This document shows, one piece after another, positions 1 through 7,687 of a stretch of DNA of 7,687 nt. The stretch lies in contig CALBSU010000694.1 of NCBI GenBank assembly GCA_937967285.1, positions 1-7,687 on the forward strand. Reading direction: 5' to 3'. Source of the stretch: an uncultured Acidobacteriota bacterium. Its GTDB lineage: Bacteria; Acidobacteriota; Blastocatellia; RBC074. How positions within the stretch are numbered: position 1 is the first letter of the stretch; each line of letters begins with the position of its first letter. The position numbers and the translations under genes were made by a program. Below the pieces are notes generated by a model. The model searched no databases. It was not told the DNA's origin and was given only the letters and a program-made list of their open reading frames with translations.

Positions 1-256
1 CCGTGACGGCCGCGCCGGTCGCGCCAATCCGATCTACGGGCTGCCGCGCTGGAACGTCGACCTCTCGCTCGGCAAGAAGACCACGTTAGCCGAACGCGTC
101 AACGTGACCTTCCTGTTCGACTTCATCAACGTCTTCAACATCGTCAACTTCAACAATCCGAGTCTCTCGCTGACCGATCCGCGAGGCTTCGGGGTCATCA
201 CTTCTCAAAACGGCAATCCGCGCCAGATCCAGTTCGGAATGCGGGTCGAGTTCTGA
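1..256 (+). CDS. TonB-dependent receptor, C-terminal end (partial)
   Basis: This is the 3' end of a gene that starts before the window. Reading from base 2, 84 codons run open to a TGA at 254-256. The translation contains LPRWNVDLSLGKKT, then FDFINVFNIVNFNNP, and ends IQFGMRVEF. The alternating pattern and the terminal aromatic Phe are typical of the last strands of an outer-membrane beta-barrel, where the final Phe is recognised by the BAM assembly machinery. The wording closely resembles Oar-like TonB-dependent receptors (N-terminal carboxypeptidase-regulatory-like domain, plug, barrel) that are very numerous in Acidobacteriota. Such receptors import large substrates such as glycans or siderophores using TonB energy. 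The plug and TonB box lie outside the window, so the substrate cannot be guessed. The gene converges on the peroxidase/beta-helix gene, 182 bp away. Confidence 0.8.
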   Translation, partial: RDGRAGRANPIYGLPRWNVDLSLGKKTTLAERVNVTFLFDFINVFNIVNFNNPSLSLTDPRGFGVITSQNGNPRQIQFGMRVEF

Positions 257-299
257 GGAAGAGGTAATCGCAAAGACCGCGAAGCGGGCAAAAGAGATT

Positions 300-425
<126 letters not shown>

Positions 426-438
426 AAACTTCCTTGTT

Positions 439-2754
<2,316 letters not shown>

Positions 2755-2763
2755 CTTCGAGAT

Positions 2764-2769
2764 TCCTTT
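2764..2769 (-). promoter_or_regulatory. Ribosome binding site of the peroxidase/beta-helix gene
   Basis: On the minus strand AAAGGA lies 9 nt before the ATG at 2752-2754. This is the clearest Shine-Dalgarno sequence in the window and supports that start codon. In the 91-bp gap to the preceding penicillin-binding protein gene I see neither a convincing promoter nor a strong terminator, so read-through from that gene is possible. Confidence 0.7.
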
Positions 2770-2845
2770 CGACTTCGAGGTCGGCGACCAGTCAGATCAG
2801 GCCGGGCGCCCGATGCGGATCGACTGATTGGGCCGTCAATCGAGA

Positions 2846-5827
2846 CTATTTGTGTTCAGAGGAGTTGCAGTATGCCGTCGGCTCTTCGCCGAACTTGAAC
2901 CGTCTTTTGACCGTCGTTTTGCAGAGGTTTTTGACCGGCAGTTTACCGCTGACGGCGCAGACGTCGAGCAGGAACGTGTCCTCGCCCGGCGGAGCCGGCG
3001 TCGCGACAGGGCGCGGAGCCGGCCGGACCGGCTCGTCGACACGGACCCGCTGTATTCGTTCATCACGGGCCGGCTCCGGCCGCGTAGTGCGTGCGGACTG
3101 CGGAATCGGAATGTCGGTACTCAGATTCGGCCTGGGAGTCGGCTTCGTTCCGACGCCCCCATCGGTCCAGGGCGTCGGCGCCGGTCGCGGTTCGACAGGC
3201 CGGGATGAACTCAGTCCCAGCGCCTCGGCCAGCCTGCTCAAAAAGGACGGCTGGCCCTCAGTCGGACGAGCCGGAATGTCTTTGATGGTCGTGCGGCCGG
3301 TGGGTGCGGTCGTACCGGATGCCGGGCGCGCCTGCTGCGGAGGTCTCGTGACGGTCCGTTTTCGCGTTGCGCCCTGCGGTATCGGGTAGAAGTCTTCGTT
3401 GCCGGATGAGATCAGTGAATCGTCTCCGGACGGTTTCGTCACCTGGCGCGGAGCCTCGGCCGGCCTCATATCCATATCGGGGACCGAATAGTCCGGCAGC
3501 GTCTGAGCGCCGGGCTCTGTCCCTCTCAGAAACAGCTCCGTCCGCCGGTTCGGAGTCGATTCCGAGGCGACACCTCCCGTTGCCGGGTCGATGTCCATGG
3601 CGATGATCCCCTCCTCGGGAACCTGGAACTCGCCCGCCAGATCGGGCCTCACGCGCAGCGCCCGGATCATGAAATCGGCCCAGATCGGAGCCGCCGTGGC
3701 TCCTCCGGTCAGCCTCAGATCGGAATTGTCGTCGAATCCGACCCAGGCCACGCAAACCAGATTCGGAGTATATCCGGCGAACCAGCCGTCCCGCGACGAG
3801 CCGGTCTTCCCCGCAGCCGTCCCGCGGAAGCCCATGCTCCTGACCCTCGTTCCGGTGCCTCGATCGAGCACATCCTGAAGAATATTGGTGATGATGTAGG
3901 CGACCTGCGGAGTCATGACCTCGCTGGTCTCGGTCTTCGATTCATAGATGGTTCCGCCGTCCCGCGTGGTCACCCGCTTGATCGCGATCGGAACCACCCG
4001 CTGACCCAGATTGGCGAATGCGGTATAGGCCGATGTCATCTGCAGCGGAGTCGCTTCGCCGACCCCCAGTGCCATCGACGGATAGGGAGGAACTTTTGTC
4101 AGCCCTGCGCGCTCAGCGAACCGCGCGACCTCGCCGAAGCCGATCCTTTCCGCCAGTTCGACCGTGATCACATTCTTCGAATTGACCAGCGCATCGCGAA
4201 AGGTCATCGGAGCATTCTCGTACTTGTCCCCGAAATTGCCCGGATCATAACGTTTGCCTTCGAATTCGAATGTTTTCGGCTGATCGATGAAGATGCTCGC
4301 CGGTGTGATGGGGGGGCCGATGCCGGTGTTTCTGAGTTCGAGCGCCGTCGCGTAAACGAATGGCTTGAAGACCGAGCCGGGCTGCCGCCGGGCATCCGTC
4401 GCCCGGTTGAGCTGGCTGGCCGCGTAATTCCGTCCGCCGACCATGGCCAGGATCTCGCCGGTCTTCGCGTTCATCGCCACCAGCGCCGCCTGCAGCCCTG
4501 CCGTCCCGCCGCGCCGGTTGACGATCAGTCTCTCGACCTCCTCCATGTTCCTGACTACTGCCTGATAGGCCGCCCGCTGAAGGTCAAGGTCGATCGTCGA
4601 ATAGATGCGCAGCGAGTGCAGCGGCTCGCCGCCCGATGTCACCTGGTCCTCCATGACCCGCATCAGGTAATCGACGAAATACGGCGCATCGGAGGCGTCG
4701 ATACCTGCTGCCTTGCTGACGACGCCGAGAGGCATTCGCCTGGCCGCCTCCGCATCCGCCTCGGAAAGCCTGCCCGCCTCGATCATCTTGTCGAGAACCA
4801 GATTCCTGCGGCCCGTCGCACGTTCCTCATTCGAATACGGCGAATAGTAGTTCGGGCTTCTGATGATTCCCGCCAGCAGCGCTGATTCGTGAAGCTGGAG
4901 GTTCGAGATGTCCTTGCCGAAATAGGTCCTTGCCGCCTGTCCGAAACCGTTGATCGAAAATCCGCCGCGCTGCCCGAGGTAGATCTGGTTGCAGTACATT
5001 GCCATGATCTCCTGCTTGCTCAGCCGCTGTTCGAGCAGGATCGACATGTATGCCTCGGAGAGCTTCCGCTTCCAGGTCTTTTCAGGTTTGAGGAAGAAGT
5101 TCTTGACCAGCTGCTGAGTGATCGAACTGCCGCCTTCGCGCAGCTCTCCGACCTGATAATCGCGGATCAGCGCTCGCAGAATCCCGCGCCAGTTGATCCC
5201 CGGATGTTCGAAGAACTGTCGGTCCTCGATCGCGACGATGCCGTCGACGAGGGATTTCGGAAGGTCGCGGTACTCGATGATCTTGCGCTTCTCGCGTTCG
5301 GGATTGATGACAGTCGAGATCAGCTCCGGTTCGAGTTCGGCCCGTTCCAGCCGGTCCCGCGTTTCGATGTCGGTGATCGACTGGACCATTCGTCCGCTGC
5401 GATCGAAGTTGATCCTCAGATTGCGAAACGCCTTCATCCCGTCGATCCGCGTGTCGCCTCCGGGGAAGATCTCCAGCGAGTTGCCGCTGACCGTATACTG
5501 GCCACGGCTCGAATTGTCGGTCCTTCCGCGCTCGAGGTATCCGACCGCCTGAAGGTGCGACATCACCTCGCTCATCCTGATGCCCGTGTCTTCGGTCACA
5601 TTGAATGGCGCGGCATAGATTCCCGACGATCTGACGAAGGTGTCGCCTCTCAGTCCGGCATCGATGATCTGCGTGTACCGCCCATAGTAATGATACAGAA
5701 CGCCAATCCCGACAAGCAGCAGGATCACTGCCGGCACGAGCAGATAAGGCGATGACACCACCTGCCAGGTATGCCGGAACGGCGCCTCGCGCCATCTCCG
5801 GTAGTAGGTTTTCTTTTGCTTGGCCAT
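2846..5827 (-). CDS. Class A penicillin-binding protein (PBP1b-like, bifunctional transglycosylase/transpeptidase)
   Basis: This 993-residue inner-membrane enzyme polymerises lipid II into glycan strands and cross-links the peptides in the periplasm. A basic N-terminus precedes one membrane helix (about 28-48). Residues about 67-150 resemble a UB2H domain, the docking site for the outer-membrane activator LpoB in E. coli PBP1b (MrcB). The GT51 domain shows EDRQFFEHPG (201-210, catalytic Glu201), GGSSITQQLVKN (232-243), RKLSE (254-258, second Glu at 258) and the MYCNQIYLG region (277-285). The transpeptidase has SVFK (nucleophile Ser485), SKN (550-552) and KTG (674-676), so both active sites look intact. 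After about residue 780 comes a low-complexity Pro/Arg/Thr tail. It ends in a conserved-looking segment with Cys957, Cys969 and Cys987, reminiscent of the C-X-SG...C...F..G..P..YC end of other class A PBPs. The ATG is preceded by a weak GGA 5 nt upstream. It follows the TPR gene by 87 bp. Confidence 0.97.
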   Translation of the reverse strand: MAKQKKTYYRRWREAPFRHTWQVVSSPYLLVPAVILLLVGIGVLYHYYGRYTQIIDAGLRGDTFVRSSGIYAAPFNVTEDTGIRMSEVMSHLQAVGYLERGRTDNSSRGQYTVSGNSLEIFPGGDTRIDGMKAFRNLRINFDRSGRMVQSITDIETRDRLERAELEPELISTVINPEREKRKIIEYRDLPKSLVDGIVAIEDRQFFEHPGINWRGILRALIRDYQVGELREGGSSITQQLVKNFFLKPEKTWKRKLSEAYMSILLEQRLSKQEIMAMYCNQIYLGQRGGFSINGFGQAARTYFGKDISNLQLHESALLAGIIRSPNYYSPYSNEERATGRRNLVLDKMIEAGRLSEADAEAARRMPLGVVSKAAGIDASDAPYFVDYLMRVMEDQVTSGGEPLHSLRIYSTIDLDLQRAAYQAVVRNMEEVERLIVNRRGGTAGLQAALVAMNAKTGEILAMVGGRNYAASQLNRATDARRQPGSVFKPFVYATALELRNTGIGPPITPASIFIDQPKTFEFEGKRYDPGNFGDKYENAPMTFRDALVNSKNVITVELAERIGFGEVARFAERAGLTKVPPYPSMALGVGEATPLQMTSAYTAFANLGQRVVPIAIKRVTTRDGGTIYESKTETSEVMTPQVAYIITNILQDVLDRGTGTRVRSMGFRGTAAGKTGSSRDGWFAGYTPNLVCVAWVGFDDNSDLRLTGGATAAPIWADFMIRALRVRPDLAGEFQVPEEGIIAMDIDPATGGVASESTPNRRTELFLRGTEPGAQTLPDYSVPDMDMRPAEAPRQVTKPSGDDSLISSGNEDFYPIPQGATRKRTVTRPPQQARPASGTTAPTGRTTIKDIPARPTEGQPSFLSRLAEALGLSSSRPVEPRPAPTPWTDGGVGTKPTPRPNLSTDIPIPQSARTTRPEPARDERIQRVRVDEPVRPAPRPVATPAPPGEDTFLLDVCAVSGKLPVKNLCKTTVKRRFKFGEEPTAYCNSSEHK

Positions 5828-5857
5828 TTAAATCCAGTTCAGCCGTTTGACCCGTAA

Positions 5858-5863
5858 ATTATG
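5858..5863 (-). promoter_or_regulatory. Candidate extended -10 promoter element for the penicillin-binding protein gene
   Basis: Read on the minus strand, TGGCATAAT fits an extended -10 element (TGn followed by CATAAT, 5 of 6 to TATAAT). It would start a transcript about 24 nt before the PBP start codon. No good -35 hexamer is found at the expected distance, as is usual for extended -10 promoters. This is pattern matching in a short gap, and the consensus may differ in this organism. Confidence 0.35.
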
Positions 5864-5869
5864 CCATAA

Positions 5870-5902
5870 AACCGGGATCACGGGCACCTCTCCGGTATCC
5901 GG
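5870..5902 (-). terminator. Weak hairpin with T-run downstream of the TPR gene
   Basis: On the minus strand, CCGGAT pairs with ATCCCGG (one bulged base), with further ACC/GGT pairing inside, and TTTTA follows directly. It sits 13 nt after the TPR gene stop codon and before the candidate PBP promoter, where a terminator or attenuator would be expected. The stem is short and interrupted and the T-run has only four T, so the call is tentative. Confidence 0.25.
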
Positions 5903-5914
5903 CGGCTGAACCTG

Positions 5915-7465
5915 TCAGTTGCTGGTGAGCATCTGAAGCATCTGCGGAATCGTCAGATGCCAGTTGGAGATCGTCAGTCGGTAGTTTTCGGTGGCTTTCT
6001 GCTTTTCGCCGAGCGAGGAGTAGACGCCGGCCAGAGTTGATCGTGCGGAGGTCTCCCTCTGCCGGTCGCCGACCTCTTTCCAGAGGGCGACCGATTCTTC
6101 GAGCAGTGCCCGGGCCTGTTGAGGGTTCTTCAATTCGCGGTAGAGCTGGCCCAGGCTGGCCAGCGTGCCGGCGAGCCGCGGCTTGTCGTCGAGGTTGCGG
6201 ATCAGATCGAGCGACTCCCGGTAATAGGTTACCGCGCCGCGAGCGTCACCCGAGGCCTGAGCGACATATCCGAGGTTCCCGAGCGTGACGGCCTCGCCGC
6301 GTTTGTCGCCGATCGATCGGCGGAGTTCCAGCGATCTCCGGTAATAACCCGCCGCCTCTTCGTGCCTGCCCGCGCGTGCCGCAAGGCTCCCCAGATTGTC
6401 GCAGGTCAGCGCTTCGCCGCGGATGTCTCCTGCCCGGGCGCGCAGAGGGAGCGAGTCTCTGTAGAATTTTATCGCCTCGGCGGTGCGTCCCAGCCCAAGA
6501 TAGAGACCTGCGATGTCGTTCATAGTTCCGGCCTCGCTGCGCCGGTCGCCGATCGTTCGCCAGAACTCGAGTGCCTGAAGATAGAAGTCCAGTGCGATCT
6601 CTTTTTTTCCTTGCGCCTCGGTGACGAACGCGAGGTTGCTCAGGGTGACGGCCGTTCCTTTTTTGTCGCCGGCGGCGTGCCATACGGGCAGCGCCTGAAG
6701 AAAGATCTCCTCCGCCTGATCGGGCTTTCCGGCCCGCGCGGCCAGACTTCCGATGGCGTTGAGCGCCGATGCCTCGCCGTGAGAATCCTTCGATTCCTTC
6801 CACCGGGCGTGAGCCCGCTGGTAGTTTTCGAGCGCCTTCTGCGCCTGACCCTGCTCCTCGTACAGTTTGCCGAGATTGAAGAATGTCGTCGCCTGCTGGT
6901 TCGTTTCGCTGACCGGTCGCATGAGACCCGTAGTCTGTACGATCAGCCGGGCCTGATTGAAGTTCTCCTGGGCTTTCTGCCGGTCGCCCTGTTTGAGATG
7001 AATCCGGCCGATCTGGGTCAGCACGGCCGCCTCGCTGTCGCGGTCGCCGGCCGATCGCCAGTAGCGGAGCGAACTACGAAAGTATTCTATCGCCTTCTCA
7101 GTCTCTCCCAGGGAGTCCGAGATCGAGGCCATCTGCTTGAGCGTGTATCCGATCTCTGCCGGATGCTTCGACTTTCCGGCCGCCTCCCAGTCGGCGAGCG
7201 ACTCGGTATATTTGACCAGCGCCCGGCCCAGCGAACGCGAATCGCCCTGAAGCATCAGCGCCTCGGCTTCGACCCACCTGGCCCGCGCCAGATCCTCAGG
7301 TTTCGATGAAGGGGATAAGGATGGAATGTCGATTCTGAATGAGAGAGACTCTATCGCCCGCCTGCGTGACTGCTGAGCCTCAGCCGTCACGCAAGTCAGC
7401 AGTAAAAATAGAAAAGCCGCAGTCGATCCGACCGCGGTTGAATATTTTAGCCGAATCTCGCTCAT
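5915..7465 (-). CDS. Secreted TPR-repeat protein (40-residue repeats)
   Basis: With the ATG at 7463-7465 this is a 516-residue protein. Residues 1-30 look like a Sec signal peptide (MSEIRLK, a hydrophobic stretch at about 11-26, likely cleavage after TAEA), so it should act in the periplasm or outside. The rest is helical repeats. From residue 226 the phrase (G/D)D+++EA..L.NLG recurs at 226, 266, 306, 346, 386, 426 and 466, exactly 40 residues apart. Less regular TPRs lie between about 60 and 225. This 40-residue form is the TPR_12/kinesin-light-chain type, a protein-binding scaffold. No enzymatic domain is present. Similar TPR arrays often precede a CHAT peptidase domain, which is absent here; the last 20 residues (from LTISNWHL) leave the TPR pattern. 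The frame stays open upstream to a TTG at 7598-7600, but that extension is repeat-encoded and this ATG is the first in frame. The only SD-like GGA sits too close to it, so the start is somewhat uncertain. Confidence 0.88.
   Translation of the reverse strand: MSEIRLKYSTAVGSTAAFLFLLLTCVTAEAQQSRRRAIESLSFRIDIPSLSPSSKPEDLARARWVEAEALMLQGDSRSLGRALVKYTESLADWEAAGKSKHPAEIGYTLKQMASISDSLGETEKAIEYFRSSLRYWRSAGDRDSEAAVLTQIGRIHLKQGDRQKAQENFNQARLIVQTTGLMRPVSETNQQATTFFNLGKLYEEQGQAQKALENYQRAHARWKESKDSHGEASALNAIGSLAARAGKPDQAEEIFLQALPVWHAAGDKKGTAVTLSNLAFVTEAQGKKEIALDFYLQALEFWRTIGDRRSEAGTMNDIAGLYLGLGRTAEAIKFYRDSLPLRARAGDIRGEALTCDNLGSLAARAGRHEEAAGYYRRSLELRRSIGDKRGEAVTLGNLGYVAQASGDARGAVTYYRESLDLIRNLDDKPRLAGTLASLGQLYRELKNPQQARALLEESVALWKEVGDRQRETSARSTLAGVYSSLGEKQKATENYRLTISNWHLTIPQMLQMLTSN
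5928..5977. repeat. Short direct repeats at the 3' end of the TPR gene
   Basis: AGCATCTG occurs at 5928-5935 and again at 5937-5944. GGAATCGTCAG at 5946-5956 is nearly repeated as GGAGATCGTCAG at 5966-5977. These repeats encode the final non-TPR residues of the protein and run almost to its stop codon. They look like low-complexity sequence rather than an evolved protein end. Confidence 0.6.
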
Positions 7466-7483
7466 ATTCCGGCTAAGAATGAC

Positions 7484-7541
<58 letters not shown>

Positions 7542-7602
7542 AAGTAACTGCTCAGCCTGTTGCAAAAATTAATTCGACGCCATGGTGCCAAGATAGCCAA
7601 GT

Positions 7603-7630
7603 ATTATTAAGTGATGTTATGCAGTGAGAA
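7603..7630 (-). promoter_or_regulatory. Weak candidate sigma-70-type promoter for the TPR gene
   Basis: On the minus strand TTCTCA (7625-7630, 4 of 6 to TTGACA) and AATAAT (7603-7608, 5 of 6 to TATAAT) are separated by 16 bp. A transcript from here would have a leader of about 130 nt containing the heptanucleotide repeat. The surrounding AT-rich stretch suits a promoter, but matches of this quality arise by chance in such sequence. Confidence 0.3.
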
Positions 7631-7631
7631 C

Positions 7632-7653
7632 TCTTGATTTGATCTTGACTTGA
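7632..7653. repeat. Four short CTTGA/TTTGA direct repeats
   Basis: TCTTGA, TTTGA, TCTTGA and CTTGA lie end to end immediately upstream of the candidate TPR promoter. They could be an operator or simply low-complexity sequence. The remaining bases to the window end show no start of another gene that I can support. Confidence 0.35.
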
Positions 7654-7687
7654 ATTCGCCCCGACAGTGACGGCAGAAAATAGCCCG

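Larger units (their letters stand above)
5837..5911. repeat. 9-bp inverted repeat flanking the TPR-PBP gap
   Basis: GTTCAGCCG at 5837-5845 and its exact reverse complement CGGCTGAAC at 5903-5911 bracket most of the 87-bp gap, including the candidate promoter and the weak hairpin. The pair could close a long stem-loop in a read-through transcript. A 9-bp match at this distance could also be chance. Confidence 0.35.

Noticed and set aside
4889..5755. Plus-strand open frame (288 codons) opposite the GT51 region of the PBP.
   Set aside because: Antisense to conserved catalytic motifs, with no ribosome binding site or homology I can recognise.
6119..7309. Plus-strand open frame (396 codons) opposite the TPR gene.
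   Set aside because: It mirrors the 120-bp periodicity of the TPR coding strand, as a shadow frame would, and has no signal peptide or domain.
7388..7396. Possible lipobox (LLTC) in the TPR protein signal peptide.
   Set aside because: Thr at -1 does not fit the usual Gly/Ala/Ser, and a normal signal peptidase I site (AEA before QQ) follows.

Overview
The window (about 58-60% GC by eye) is ordinary chromosomal sequence of a Gram-negative bacterium. It holds one partial and three complete protein genes. No rRNA, tRNA, CRISPR array, transposase or phage gene is visible. An Acidobacteriota origin is my best guess. It rests on the Oar-like TonB-dependent receptor C-terminus, the 40-residue TPR protein of the kind usually joined to CHAT domains, and the repeat-rich intergenic DNA. 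None of these is decisive.

Layout, left to right. (1) 1-256, plus strand: the last 84 codons of an outer-membrane TonB-dependent receptor. (2) 257-438: a gap between convergent genes, filled by a repeat element. It has two degenerate 34-bp direct copies, and the second is also one arm of a 41-bp near-perfect inverted repeat around a 44-nt loop. (3) 439-2754, minus strand: a 771-residue membrane-anchored fusion of a di-heme cytochrome c peroxidase/MauG-type domain and a right-handed parallel beta-helix. (4) 2846-5827, minus: a 993-residue class A penicillin-binding protein with UB2H-like, GT51 glycosyltransferase and transpeptidase domains, a long Pro/Arg-rich tail and a Cys-containing end. 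(5) 5915-7465, minus: a secreted TPR protein whose core is a strictly 40-residue-periodic array. (6) 7466-7687: an AT-richer leader with a 7-bp tandem repeat and a weak candidate promoter.

The three minus-strand genes run in the same direction with gaps of 87 and 91 bp, so they may be partly co-transcribed, but nothing ties them into one pathway. The shared theme is the cell envelope: peptidoglycan synthesis, a periplasmic redox/beta-helix protein, a secreted repeat scaffold and an outer-membrane receptor. The most interesting item is the peroxidase/beta-helix fusion. Its beta-helix half resembles a family that, as I recall, usually sits as a separate gene beside a diheme c-type cytochrome.
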